The position numbers and the translations under genes are program-made. Below, piece by piece: positions 45,339-57,964 of a DNA stretch of 64,000 nt; the first letter of the stretch is position 1, and each line of letters opens with the position of its first letter. The DNA comes from CAWJMD01 sp963700925 (GTDB taxonomy: Bacteria; Actinomycetota; Actinomycetes; Actinomycetales; CAWJMD01), in assembly GCA_963700925.1 (NCBI GenBank), contig OY969553.1, positions 930,001 to 994,000 of the forward strand, written 5' to 3'. The notes below the pieces were generated by a model. It saw only the letters and a list, made by a program, of their open reading frames with translations, was not told where the DNA came from and did no database searches.

Positions 45339-45638
45339 GGATGCTCCTTGGGGAAGTGGGTGTCTCACACTCGGTCTGGTCACGCTGGGTCTGCGCACTG
45401 GGTCTGCTGTGCCAAGCGGTTGCGGCGACGCTGCCGGGGTCAGCGTAATGGCGGTGCGGCGCACAGCCTCGACCCCACACCGCTGGTCCGGAGGACCGTC
45501 TCACGTGCTGGCGCCGGTGGTGGGGGATGTCACAGCTGACCCCGGCAAACCGTCACAGACTGTTCACTGCGAGCCTCGGTCGTGGCGCCGCAGCGCACCA
45601 AGCTGCAGACTGCTAGCAGATCGTTCGGGGCGTCGCAC

Positions 45639-45666
45639 TTGAAAACATCGCTAGTTCACCCATATG
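45639..45666 (+). promoter_or_regulatory. Candidate promoter for the riboswitch transcript
   Basis: TTGAAA (45639-45644), a 16-bp spacer and CATATG (45661-45666) give a plausible -35/-10 pair about 40 bp before the riboswitch aptamer. The flanking DNA is less GC-rich than average. The remainder of the gap 45339-45638 holds the divergent eno promoter; nothing else recognised. Confidence 0.45.
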
Positions 45667-45704
45667 GTGCAGCCGACGTGTCCGTTATCGGTCCGTTATC
45701 TCTC

Positions 45705-45870
45705 GCGAACGCCGAGTCCTGCCCCGCGAGGGATCCCCAGACACAGAACCGAGGCAGGAGCGGGGGACCCAGGTTAGCGGGCGTCCCACGACGCCCTTGG
45801 GGTGAAGCCGTGAACGTGCGGCCGGGCAACTCCAGCCCGAACCCGACAGCTCACCTCGCAGGCGTCGGAG
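45705..45870 (+). promoter_or_regulatory. Cyclic di-AMP riboswitch (ydaO/yuaA type)
   Basis: The sequence shows the conserved blocks of the actinobacterial ydaO/yuaA aptamer in order. These are GCCGAGTCCTGCC near 45711, AGGAGCGGGGGACCCAGG, TTGGGGTGAAGCCG, GGCCGGGCAACTCCAGCC, CGAACCCGACAGCTCACC and TCGCAGGCGTC. ACGCC (45709-45713) pairs with GGCGT (45861-45865) to close the outer helix. These riboswitches bind c-di-AMP and in actinobacteria usually shut off secreted cell-wall hydrolase genes. The downstream ribosome binding site (GGAGAGAGA) touches the aptamer's 3' end, which suggests control of the GH26-like gene. No separate terminator hairpin is evident. Confidence 0.9.
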
Positions 45871-45882
45871 AGAGATCTCGCA

Positions 45883-47040
45883 TTGTCGCTGCACCCTCCC
45901 CCCTCCATGCCTGAGAGCCTCTTCGAGGCCGGCCTCAGCCGTCGCAACCTGCTCAAGTTCGGCGGCCTCACGGCCGCCGGCGTCTCCGCACTCACCCTGC
46001 CCCAGGCACTCGGGGCAGCCCCCGCACATGCGGCACCCGCCGCCCAGTGGCCGGGTCACGTCCCCGGCAAGGTCTTCCTGGGAGCCTGCGCGCACGGCTT
46101 CGACTCGACCGTGGCCCGTACCGGTGCCCTCGGCCTGCAACGAGCCTTCTTCCGGTGGAACGACGGCAGCCGTGAGGACAAGGTGATCAAGGCGAACCAC
46201 GCGGCGGGCCGACTGCCGTGGGTCTCGTTCAAGCCTCCTGTCAGCAGCGGTGGCTGGGCGGCTGTGGCCTCCGGCCAGTACGACGCGGACATCCGCGCCC
46301 GCGCCCAGCGCTACGCGGCCCTGAGCGGTCCGGTCATCGTGACCTTCAACCACGAGCCGCAGACCGACAAGGCCGCAGGGACCCCGGCCGAGTTCGTGAA
46401 GGCCTGGATCCGGATCCATGACGTGATGAAGTCGGCGACCGGCCTCAAGAACGTCGCATCGGCCCCGATCATCGGCGAGTGGGTGTTCAACCCGATCAAC
46501 AAGCAGCACAACCCGGAGGACTACGTCACCGGACCGATGCTTGACCGGGCCCACTTCCTGGGGCTCGACGTGTACCAGACCAAGAATGGCGCGACGTACG
46601 ACTCGCGACTGGGAAACGTCTTCGACTACATGGACGCGAAGGGACACACGACCAAGATGGTCGGCATCGGCGAGACAGGTGCCACCAACTCGTACGGGTC
46701 GCCGAGCGGAGCCGCTTGGTGGACCAGCTCGTGGGCGTTCGCGACGGCCAACGCCAACCGCGTCGGTGCCATCGCCTACTTCAACAGCCTGGCCCACAAC
46801 AACTCCGGTAACAACTGGTTGCTGTGGGAGTCGCAGGCGAAGCTGGATGCCTTCAAGGCGAGCCTGCGCTCACCTGGCCTGGCAGCGAAGATCGGAGCGA
46901 GCCCCGCCACGAGCGCCACGACGACGTCGTCGACCCCGTCCAGGGAGACCGCTGCGTCGGTCTCGCGCTCGAGCGTTCGTCCCGCCCCGGCCGAGACCGA
47001 GCAGCACCGGTGGGGCAGCCGCTGGGTGCGGGCCATCTGA
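45883..47040 (+). CDS. Tat-exported GH26-like glycoside hydrolase under c-di-AMP riboswitch
   Basis: A 385-residue secreted protein. The start is taken as the TTG at 45883 because GGAGAGAGA lies upstream; the ATG at 45907 is in frame but has no ribosome binding site. The twin-arginine motif LSRRNLLKFGGLTAAGVSAL leads to a cleavage site near AHA. The mature domain resembles GH26 or related TIM barrels. It has HGFDSTVARTG, a probable acid/base in VTFNHEPQTDKAAGTPAEF and a probable nucleophile in VGIGETGATNSYGSPSG. The last 55 residues are Ser/Thr/Arg-rich linker. Substrate may be peptidoglycan-associated or other polysaccharide; unproven. A homologous gene lies at 63.4 kb. Confidence 0.8.
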   Translation: MSLHPPPSMPESLFEAGLSRRNLLKFGGLTAAGVSALTLPQALGAAPAHAAPAAQWPGHVPGKVFLGACAHGFDSTVARTGALGLQRAFFRWNDGSREDKVIKANHAAGRLPWVSFKPPVSSGGWAAVASGQYDADIRARAQRYAALSGPVIVTFNHEPQTDKAAGTPAEFVKAWIRIHDVMKSATGLKNVASAPIIGEWVFNPINKQHNPEDYVTGPMLDRAHFLGLDVYQTKNGATYDSRLGNVFDYMDAKGHTTKMVGIGETGATNSYGSPSGAAWWTSSWAFATANANRVGAIAYFNSLAHNNSGNNWLLWESQAKLDAFKASLRSPGLAAKIGASPATSATTTSSTPSRETAASVSRSSVRPAPAETEQHRWGSRWVRAI

Positions 47041-47068
47041 CCGCAGAACCCGCGGTATGAGAACCGTT

Positions 47069-47113
47069 CTTCCACACCGGCTCGGCAGGCCTCCGGCTGA
47101 GCCGGTGTGGAAG
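47069..47113 (+). terminator. Terminator after the GH26-like gene
   Basis: A perfect 15-bp stem (47069-47083 with 47099-47113) encloses a 15-base loop. It sits 28 bp after the stop codon of the GH26-like gene and just before gluconokinase. The stem carries the motif CCACACCGGCTC/GAGCCGGTGTGG. Confidence 0.8.
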
Positions 47114-47154
47114 TCCGGTGGCCGCCGACGCCAGGTGCCCATACGGTCTGGCGC

Positions 47155-47703
47155 ATGGACAGCGTCACGTCGACCATCGTGGTGATGGGCGTGACGGGGT
47201 CAGGCAAGTCCACCGTCGCCGCCGAGCTGGTCCAGAGGCTGGACTGGGACTTCGCCGAGGGCGACGACTTCCACCCGCCCACGAACGTCGCCAAGATGCG
47301 GGCAGGACAGCCGCTGGACGACGACGACCGCTGGCCGTGGCTGCGGACCGTCGCATCGTGGGTCGGCGAGCACGAGGCTGCCGGCACGTCCGCCGTCGTC
47401 ACCTGCTCCGCCCTCAAGCGCCAATACCGCGACCTGCTCCGCGACGGGCACCCGTCGGTCTGGTTCGCCCACGTCACGGCAGACCCCGACCTGATCCGCG
47501 AACGCGTCGAGCAACGGGCCGGCCACTACATGCCGCCCTCGCTGCTCGGCAGCCAGCTGGAAGCCCTCGAGGACCTCGAACCCGACGAGCCCGGCACTGC
47601 CGTGTCCGGGGCCGGGTCGCCGAGCGACGTCGCCTCCGAGCTCTTGACCGCGCTCGCGCTCGAGCGTGCCCTGTCCGCAACGAGCCAGGAGCGTGCCCCA
47701 TGA
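47155..47703 (+). CDS. gntK: Gluconokinase
   Basis: A 182-residue gluconokinase that phosphorylates D-gluconate to 6-phosphogluconate for the pentose phosphate pathway. Walker A is VVMGVTGSGKST. FAEGDDFHPPTNVAKMRAGQPLDDDDRWPWL is the sugar-binding signature, with SALKRQYRD and HYMPPSLLGSQLEALEDLE later. The stop overlaps the start of the Nramp-like gene (ATGA), so the two are co-translated, which is unusual because gntK is normally paired with a GntP gluconate permease. Confidence 0.95.
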   Translation: MDSVTSTIVVMGVTGSGKSTVAAELVQRLDWDFAEGDDFHPPTNVAKMRAGQPLDDDDRWPWLRTVASWVGEHEAAGTSAVVTCSALKRQYRDLLRDGHPSVWFAHVTADPDLIRERVEQRAGHYMPPSLLGSQLEALEDLEPDEPGTAVSGAGSPSDVASELLTALALERALSATSQERAP

Positions 47704-49127
47704 CCGACGTGACCTCCGTCGCCGATGTCTTCCCGACGCGTCACCACCCGCGTCCCCAGGTCAAGGACATGCCGGACGCGCCGGTCAAGTACCGCAAGCT
47801 GATCGGTCCGGGGATCATCGCCGCCGGCGTCGGCTTGGCGTCGGGCGAGTTCATCCTCTACCCGTTCATCGCCTCCCAGGTGGGCCTCGTCTTCGTCTGG
47901 GCCGCCGTCGTCGGGCTGGGGACGCAGTACTACCTCAACATGGAGATCGAGCGCTACACCCTGGCCACGGGTGAGACGGCGCTGACCGGCTTCAGCCGCT
48001 TCGGGCGCCACTGGGGCCTGTTCTTCGCAGCCCTGACGTACTTCGCGAACCTGTGGCCCGGCTGGGTGACGAGCTCGGCCACCCTGGTGACCTACCTGTT
48101 CGGCGGCGAGCCCAGCTGGATCGCCATCGGCATGCTGGTCGCGATCGGTCTGATCCTCACCCTCGCGCCCGTCGTGTACGTCGCTCTGGAGCGAGCCCAG
48201 ATGCTCAAGGTGGCGGCGGTCGGCCTGCTGTTCGTGGTGGCCGTGATCTTCGCCATCGGCGCCGACGCGTGGGCCGACCTGCCGCAGGTGGTCACGCGTC
48301 CCAAGCTGCCGGCGGCCGAGCTCGGCTTCGCTCTCCTGCTCGGCGCACTGGCCTTCGCGGGCGCTGGAGGCGGGCAGAACCTGGTGCAGTCCAACTGGAT
48401 CCGCGACAAGGGATTCGGGATGGGCGAGTACGTGCCGCGCTTGGTCAGCCCGATCACGCGAGAGCCCGAGGCCGTGCCGAGCACGGGCTTCGTGTTCGAG
48501 CCGACCGAACGGAACCTGTCGCGGTGGCGTGGCTGGTGGAGGTTCGCCAGCATCGAGCAGCTGACGACGTTCGTGCTCATCACCTTGCTGACGATCCTGC
48601 TCACCTCGCTGCTGGCCTACTCGACGGTCTTCGGACGCGAGGGGCTGGCGAGCGACATCTCGTTCATCCAGACGGAGGGCGAGGTGCTGGCCGAGCGCGT
48701 CGGGTCGTGGTTCCAGTACTTCTTCTGGGCGATCGGTGCCTTCTCGCTCTTCGCGTCGGCCCTCGGAATCGTCGACTACACGAGCCGCCTCGCGGCGGAC
48801 GTCATCAAGACCACCTACGCCCAGGACGCCAACGAGAGCAAGGTCTACTTCCGGCTCGTGTGGGGCCTGGTCGCCATCGGGATCGTCGTCCTCGCAGCAG
48901 GTTTCAGCCAGCCCATCGTGCTGCTCGTCATCTCGGCCTGCGTCGGCGGCTTCATGATGTTCTGGTACTCGGGCCTGCTGATCCTCATCAACCGCCGCCT
49001 GCTTCCCGGGCCGATCCGCATCCGCGGCGTGCGGCTGGGAGTGCTGGTCTGGTCCGTCCTGCTGTTCGGCTCGCTCTCGGTGGTGACGTTCATCGAGCAG
49101 GGCAAGAAGCTCTTCGGCGGCGAGTAG
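47700..49127 (+). CDS. Divergent Nramp-like transporter
   Basis: A 475-residue integral membrane protein of the Nramp-like (APC-fold) type with about 11 hydrophobic segments. The first helix motif IGPGIIAAGVGLASGEFILY replaces the canonical DPGN of Nramp, so the metal-binding Asp and Asn are gone. The sixth-helix motif reads FAGAGGGQNLVQSNWIRDKG where true Nramps have a Met-Pro-His type. It thus belongs to an Nramp-related subfamily of unknown cargo. AGGAG precedes the ATG inside gntK; the ATGA overlap suggests function with gluconate use. Confidence 0.85.
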   Translation: MTDVTSVADVFPTRHHPRPQVKDMPDAPVKYRKLIGPGIIAAGVGLASGEFILYPFIASQVGLVFVWAAVVGLGTQYYLNMEIERYTLATGETALTGFSRFGRHWGLFFAALTYFANLWPGWVTSSATLVTYLFGGEPSWIAIGMLVAIGLILTLAPVVYVALERAQMLKVAAVGLLFVVAVIFAIGADAWADLPQVVTRPKLPAAELGFALLLGALAFAGAGGGQNLVQSNWIRDKGFGMGEYVPRLVSPITREPEAVPSTGFVFEPTERNLSRWRGWWRFASIEQLTTFVLITLLTILLTSLLAYSTVFGREGLASDISFIQTEGEVLAERVGSWFQYFFWAIGAFSLFASALGIVDYTSRLAADVIKTTYAQDANESKVYFRLVWGLVAIGIVVLAAGFSQPIVLLVISACVGGFMMFWYSGLLILINRRLLPGPIRIRGVRLGVLVWSVLLFGSLSVVTFIEQGKKLFGGE

Positions 49128-49134
49128 GGACCGG

Positions 49135-50138
49135 TCAGCCCTTCTCGGCGGCCCGAGCTGCGTCCTCGATGGCGCGGACGGCCTGGCGCAGAGCGCCTTC
49201 GGCGTCGATGCCGGAACGGCGGGCCGACGCGACGAGTCCCAGCAGGTGCGCGCCGAGATCGTCAGGCAGCGGCACGTCCGTCATCTCGGGCCGCATCCCC
49301 CGGGCCAGACCGGCGCGCTCCAGCCGTCCGAGCACCTTGTCGGCTCGCGCGAGCGCGGGCAGGGCGACGGGCACGCCGTCGAGCACCGAGGCGCGTCCCT
49401 TCTCGTCACGCTTGATCTGCTCCCAGTTCGCCTCGACGTGCGCCGCAGTCGGGGCATCAGCTGACTCCGTGTCCGCGAAGACATGCGGGTGCCGACGCAC
49501 GAGCTTGGCCACGATGCCCGCCGCCACCTCGTCCACGTCGAACGGGTCGTCCGGGTGCTCGGTGGCCACGCGGGCGTGGAAGACGATCTGCAGCAACAGG
49601 TCTCCGAGCTCCTCGCGCAGGTGGGCTCGATCGCCGGACTCGACCGCCTCTGCCAGCTCGAAGGCCTCCTCGAGGGCGTAGGGCACGAGCGACTCGTGGG
49701 TCTGCTCCAGATCCCACGGGCATCCACCGGGCGAGCGCAGCCGGTCCATCACGCGAACGAGCGCGAGCAGCTCCGAACCGGGCGGGTCCCACGAGCCCAG
49801 CACCATCTCCACCTCGGGCATCGCGCGCCCGGCCGACGAGCGGGCGACGAGCTCACGGGTCAGGGCGTCGCCGAGGCCAGGGTCACCGTCCGCCGAGACC
49901 AGCCACCCCACGTCGCCTGAGTCGGCTTCTGCCAGTAGGCCGCTCGCCAGCTCAGCCGGCTGCCGTGGAGGGCTCAGTGTGAGAGAGACCCCGGCGTCGC
50001 CGAGCGCCTGGAGCCACACCGGGTCGAGGTCTTCGCGCGCCAGCACGTGCTCCGCCTCACGCAGCGACTGCCACGCAGGCCACGTCAGCACGCCGGCGAC
50101 AGCATGAGCACCCGTGCCCACCAGCATCAGACGCCCGG

Positions 50139-50142
<4 letters not shown>
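49135..50142 (-). CDS. mazG: Nucleoside triphosphate pyrophosphohydrolase MazG
   Basis: A 335-residue MazG from a GTG at 50142 that overlaps the mfd stop (GTGA). The N-terminal ~110 residues are a poorly conserved tetrapyrrole-methylase-like extension common in actinobacterial MazG. The MazG fold follows, with RSPGGCPWDLEQTHESLVPY, the metal-binding EEAFELAEAVESGD and LREELGDLLLQIVFHARVA helices, and VRRHPHVFADTE. It degrades non-canonical NTPs. It forms an operon with mfd. Confidence 0.94.
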
Positions 50143-53816
<3,674 letters not shown>

Positions 53817-54026
53817 GGTTCCTTCGGGCGAGGTGGCAGGGCAGGGTTGGCATCCAGGACGGTAGGCCGCCGCACCGACACAAGGCGCGTCCCTCTTGGG
53901 CCCCGCTCGGCAGGCTCAGCGTACGCGGAGCCGACGAGGGCACCGCCTTCAGCCGTTCGTCGGACGTCCACCGCCGTCGTCGGCCATCATCGACCCGGAG
54001 ACGAAGGGGAGCTTGTGGGAGCTGAC

Positions 54027-55394
54027 ATGCAAGGGGTGCCGGTCGTGCCCGTCGCCACGTTCGACGACGTGGTGCTCGCCGACCTGGCGCTGGCGGTGGA
54101 CGGGTTGTTGTCGCACGAGGAGCCGTTGGGCGGGCCCGTCCCACCACCCGGGACCGGGCAGCCAGGGACAGCCTCCGTGACGGTCGACGCCGCGACGGCG
54201 TCGCTGGCGGTGGCCGCGGGCCGGCTCATCGTGGCCGACGCCGAGGCGATCCCCGTGGCCGACCTGGTCTCTCCCACGATCACTGCGGAGCCGTCCGGCG
54301 ACCACGACCTCGTCGTGCTGTCAGGTGTGCTCAGCGGCTCGGGACGGCTCAGCACCGGGCCCGGCCACGGCCTCAGGCTCGGAGCTCGACCCCTCACGAG
54401 CGCCGCGGAGGTCGGCGTCCCGCGCGACAGCCTGGTCGTCGTCGTGGGCCGGCCCCTTCTCACAGCGGACGAGGCACGCATGGCCGAGCAGGTGCAGGCG
54501 GGTCGCCAGGTCGTGCTGGTGGTGCCGGTGTCAGGGCCCTCGTCCGACGGCTTGCCCGTCCCGGTGATGCTGCGGCTCGCCTCCGGCAGCTCGGGGCGGA
54601 CGGGCGTCACCCTGGTGGCCGCGACCCTGCACTGGCGTGACGCCGCCTCCGACACCCACCTGGTGCAGCACGTCGGCCAGGCGCTCTCGGCGTCCGACGT
54701 CGAGATCCTCGGCGGCGGGGCCGCCTCCGATCCCGCGTGGAGCGCGCTCCTGTCGGACCACCGCGCCGGCCGAGCGCCGCACGGGGCGTCCGGCGAGGAG
54801 GCGCTGCTCGCCGAGCTCGACAGATGGTGGCCGCCCCCGAATCGTCGTGGTCTGGTCGTCCTCTTCAGCGGGCTGTCGGGCTCCGGCAAGTCGACGCTCG
54901 CAAGGGCTCTCGCCGAGCACGTCGAGGCCAGCACGGCACGCAAGGTCAGCCTGCTCGACGGCGACATCGTCCGCCGGATGCTCTCGGCCGGTCTGGGGTT
55001 CGAGCGCCGAGACCGCGAGCTCAACGTGCTGCGCATCGGCTTCGTGGCCACCGAGGTCGCCCGGCACGGCGGGATGGCCGTCTGTGCGCCGATCGCCCCG
55101 TATGCCAGCACACGGCAGCAGGTCCGTGAGATGGTTCAACAGGTGGGCGACTTCGTGCTGGTGCACGTGTCGACCCCGATCGAGGAGTGCGAGAGACGCG
55201 ACCTGAAAGGCCTGTACGCACGCGCACGGGCAGGCGAGATCGCGGCGTTCACGGGAGTCAGTGACCCGTACGAGGAGCCGGACGACGCCGACGTCGTCGT
55301 CGACACGTCACAGCTGACGCCCGACGAGGCCCTGTCCCGCGTGCTCGACCACCTGCGATCGGGTCACTGGCTGCCCCCGGAGGAGAGCTTCTGA
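54027..55394 (+). CDS. cysC: Adenylyl-sulfate (APS) kinase with long N-terminal extension
   Basis: A 455-residue protein. The last ~185 residues are a complete APS kinase that makes PAPS: Walker A VLFSGLSGSGKSTLARAL, LLDGDIVRRMLSAGLGF, RDRELNVLRIGFVATEVARH, CAPIAPYASTRQQVREM and GVSDPYEEPDDADVVVDT. APS kinases are usually about 200 residues; here ~270 residues precede the domain. They include VLSGVLSGSGRLSTGPGHGL, VVVVGRPLLTADEARMAEQV and VTLVAATLHWRDAASDTHL, which suggest an ATP-sulfurylase/PUA-type or other adapter domain but lack a clear catalytic motif. An upstream in-frame GTG (54015, after AAGGGGA) is an alternative start. It overlaps the TauE-like gene by one base. Confidence 0.9.
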   Translation: MQGVPVVPVATFDDVVLADLALAVDGLLSHEEPLGGPVPPPGTGQPGTASVTVDAATASLAVAAGRLIVADAEAIPVADLVSPTITAEPSGDHDLVVLSGVLSGSGRLSTGPGHGLRLGARPLTSAAEVGVPRDSLVVVVGRPLLTADEARMAEQVQAGRQVVLVVPVSGPSSDGLPVPVMLRLASGSSGRTGVTLVAATLHWRDAASDTHLVQHVGQALSASDVEILGGGAASDPAWSALLSDHRAGRAPHGASGEEALLAELDRWWPPPNRRGLVVLFSGLSGSGKSTLARALAEHVEASTARKVSLLDGDIVRRMLSAGLGFERRDRELNVLRIGFVATEVARHGGMAVCAPIAPYASTRQQVREMVQQVGDFVLVHVSTPIEECERRDLKGLYARARAGEIAAFTGVSDPYEEPDDADVVVDTSQLTPDEALSRVLDHLRSGHWLPPEESF

Positions 55395-56374
55395 TGGACA
55401 TCGACTGGGTGATGGCGATCGCCGCCTTCGCGATCGGGATCGTCGTCGGGCTGACCGGCATGGGCGGCGGCGCCCTGATGACCCCGATGATGGTGCTGTT
55501 CTTCAACGTCCCCCCGCTCACCGCCGTCTCCAGCGACCTCGTCGCGAGCGCCGTGATGAAGCCGGTCGGCTCGTTCGTGCACCTGCGCCGGGGCACGGTG
55601 AACCTCGACCTGGTCAAGTGGCTGTGCGTCGGGTCGGTGCCCTCGGCCTTCGGCGGGGTGCTGATCGCGCGTGCTCTCGGCGACGGGGAGCAGGTGCAGA
55701 GCATCATCAAGACCGCACTGGGTGTGGCCCTGCTGCTGGCCGCGGCAGGGCTCGCGCTCCGCGCCTACTCGCGTCTGCTCGAGCGGGCTCGGCGCCGCAA
55801 CGGTCGGCTGGGTCGCGACCCGCAAGGACCGCCGAAGGTCGTCGCCCGGCCCATCCCGACGATCCTCGTCGGGATGCTGGGCGGTGTCGTGGTGGGGATG
55901 ACGTCAGTCGGCTCCGGCTCACTGATCATCATCGCCCTGATGGGCCTGTACCCCGGTCTGCGCGCCAGCCAGCTGGTGGGGACCGACCTCGTGCAGGCAG
56001 TGCCGCTGGTCGTGTCGGCGGCGATCGCCCACATCTTCTTCGGCGACTTCCAGATGGAGCTGACGGCTGCCCTGTTGATCGGCAGCGTGCCCGGCGTCTT
56101 CCTCGGGGCTCAGCTGTCGGCGCGAGCGCCGGGCGGGCTGGTGCGACGGGTGCTCGCGTTCGTACTGCTGGCCTCCGCGCTCAAGCTGCTCAACGTCAGC
56201 AACGAGAACACCGGTTGGATCCTGCTGGCCCTCGCGCTGGTCGCACCACCGCTGTGGATGGTGGTCCGGCGCCGGCACGGGTTCCCGATGCTGGCCCGAA
56301 GGGGCGACAAGAACGACGCAGACGACGCTGACGACACAGGCGACGAGGAAGATGCGGTCAGCCTCGCCAAGTAG
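55394..56374 (+). CDS. Sulfite exporter TauE/SafE family permease
   Basis: A 326-residue membrane protein whose ATG overlaps the cysC stop (TGATG). The two halves each have the TauE/SafE signature: VGLTGMGGGALMTPMMVLFF with SSDLVASAVMKPVGSFVHL, and VVVGMTSVGSGSLIIIALM with LVGTDLVQAVPLVVSAAIAH. About eight hydrophobic segments are present, then an Asp-rich tail. The family moves sulfite, sulfoacetate or other organosulfur anions. Position after cysC supports a sulfur-anion substrate. Confidence 0.93.
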   Translation: MDIDWVMAIAAFAIGIVVGLTGMGGGALMTPMMVLFFNVPPLTAVSSDLVASAVMKPVGSFVHLRRGTVNLDLVKWLCVGSVPSAFGGVLIARALGDGEQVQSIIKTALGVALLLAAAGLALRAYSRLLERARRRNGRLGRDPQGPPKVVARPIPTILVGMLGGVVVGMTSVGSGSLIIIALMGLYPGLRASQLVGTDLVQAVPLVVSAAIAHIFFGDFQMELTAALLIGSVPGVFLGAQLSARAPGGLVRRVLAFVLLASALKLLNVSNENTGWILLALALVAPPLWMVVRRRHGFPMLARRGDKNDADDADDTGDEEDAVSLAK

Positions 56375-56382
56375 CGCGCCTG

Positions 56383-56467
56383 CCTAGCGCTTTCCCTTCC
56401 GACGCATGGCGGACAGCATGTCGTCCTAGCGCTTTCCCTTCCGACGCATGGCGGACAGCATGTCGTC
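56383..56467. repeat. 42-bp tandem duplication at the end of the flippase gene
   Basis: Two perfect head-to-tail copies with period 42 (first copy from 56383, second from 56425). On the minus strand one copy encodes the last 13 residues plus stop of the flippase (DDMLSAMRRKGKR), and the second repeats the same 14 codons after the stop. The unit is exactly 14 codons long. Likely a recent slippage or recombination product. Confidence 0.92.
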
Positions 56468-57964
56468 GAGCTGCAACAGGCGCCGGGATCGCCACAGCAG
56501 GTAGACGTAGACGAGGCCACCAACGAGCAGTGCGGCCAGCACGAGCCACTGCGAGACGCCGACGAGGGCGAGCGCTCCGGGTACGACCGCGAAGCACGCC
56601 AGGGACACCACGGCCATCCGAATCGCAGGAGGCCCGACCGGCGACATGCCCATCGAGCGCCGGACCTGGATGAGCGGCAAGGCATTGCGGACGACGATCG
56701 CCACCGCCCACGCCACTCCGGCCCCGAGCACTCCCCATCGTGGGATCAGGAACAGGTTGAGTCCGACGTTCACCACCAGGGCGGCGACCGTGTTCCCGAG
56801 GCTCAGCCAGCTGCGGCCCGACATCAGCACCACGGTGTCGACCGAGCCACTGGCGACGGCGACCAGCATCGCGGCGGACAGCACGACCACCACCGTGGAC
56901 CCCGCGTCGTAACCCTCACCGAAGACGAGCAGGACGGTCGGCGCGAGCACGGCGCACGCCAGGTACACCGGCCAGGCCATCATGATCGACCAGGCCGCGG
57001 TGAGCTGGAAGACCTCCTGCGCCTCGTCCTTCTCGTCACGGGCGAACATGCCGCTGAGCTGCGGACTCAGGGCCTGCTGGAGCGCCTGGACGCCGACCTG
57101 GCCCAGCGTGACGAACCGGCTGGCGGCGGCGTACACCGCGGCCTCGGCTGGCGACCTGAGGGCCGCGACCAGGACGACGTCGGAGCGCTTGAGCACCGTC
57201 TGGGCGATGGTGGCCAGGGCCCGTGGCCCGGTGTACGCCCAGAACTGCCGCGTCACACCGGCGCCCTCGCCCACGGCCTCGTCCGGCTGGGTCTCACGGC
57301 GCCTGAGCAATGACCGGACCAGCGACAGCATCCACACGACGGCCACCAGCAAGGCCAACACGTAGGGCCCCGCCCAGGCGAGCACCACGATCGGGGCGGT
57401 GCCGCCGAGCGCGGCGACAGCCGCGACCACCACCAGCTGCAGCACGCTCCGGCCGACCGACTCCACCAGCACCGTGGGTCGCACCGTCCGCAGCCCGCGG
57501 GTCGCCGCCAGCACCACGTTGAGGGCGGCGGCGAACGGCAGGAAGCCGGCGAGGATGCGGACCTGGGTGGTGACCGTCCCGACGTACGGTTCGTCGACGA
57601 CGAGGTCAGCCACCTGGGGCGCGGTCACCGCGACGGCGACGGCCACCGCAGTCGAGGCGAGCAGCACGGGGAGAAGTCCCGCCCGCAGCACGGCATTCAG
57701 CTCGTGCGCGCGACCGGTGGCGAGCTTGACCGGCAGCCATCGCACCAGGCCGGACTCCGTGCCGAGCTGCACGATCGCCGTGACGATGAGGAAGAGCGAC
57801 GTGGTGGCGAACACGGTGCCTGCCACGTCCTGGGCCAGGAGGTTCGTGAGGACGAGGGTGATGCCGAAGCCCGTGAGCGCCCCGACCCCGGCGCCGACGA
57901 CGTTGAGCCCGCCGGAGCGGGCGATCCGCTGCACGTGCATCGCCGGGGCGACCTGGTCGGTCAT
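56426..57964 (-). CDS. Oligosaccharide flippase family protein (Wzx-like, MOP superfamily)
   Basis: A 512-residue integral membrane protein with 12-14 helices. It carries the MOP/polysaccharide-export hallmarks GGLNVVGAGVGALTGFGITL near the start, ALSPQLSGMFARDEKDEAQE, WPVYLACAVLAPTVLLVFGEGY and VVNVGLNLFLIPRWGVLGAG. It would flip lipid-linked sugar repeats across the membrane. Start ATG at 57964 overlaps the stop of the phosphotransferase-like gene (ATGA). Its 3' end lies in a 42-bp tandem duplication. Confidence 0.93.
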   Translation of the reverse strand: MTDQVAPAMHVQRIARSGGLNVVGAGVGALTGFGITLVLTNLLAQDVAGTVFATTSLFLIVTAIVQLGTESGLVRWLPVKLATGRAHELNAVLRAGLLPVLLASTAVAVAVAVTAPQVADLVVDEPYVGTVTTQVRILAGFLPFAAALNVVLAATRGLRTVRPTVLVESVGRSVLQLVVVAAVAALGGTAPIVVLAWAGPYVLALLVAVVWMLSLVRSLLRRRETQPDEAVGEGAGVTRQFWAYTGPRALATIAQTVLKRSDVVLVAALRSPAEAAVYAAASRFVTLGQVGVQALQQALSPQLSGMFARDEKDEAQEVFQLTAAWSIMMAWPVYLACAVLAPTVLLVFGEGYDAGSTVVVVLSAAMLVAVASGSVDTVVLMSGRSWLSLGNTVAALVVNVGLNLFLIPRWGVLGAGVAWAVAIVVRNALPLIQVRRSMGMSPVGPPAIRMAVVSLACFAVVPGALALVGVSQWLVLAALLVGGLVYVYLLWRSRRLLQLDDMLSAMRRKGKR

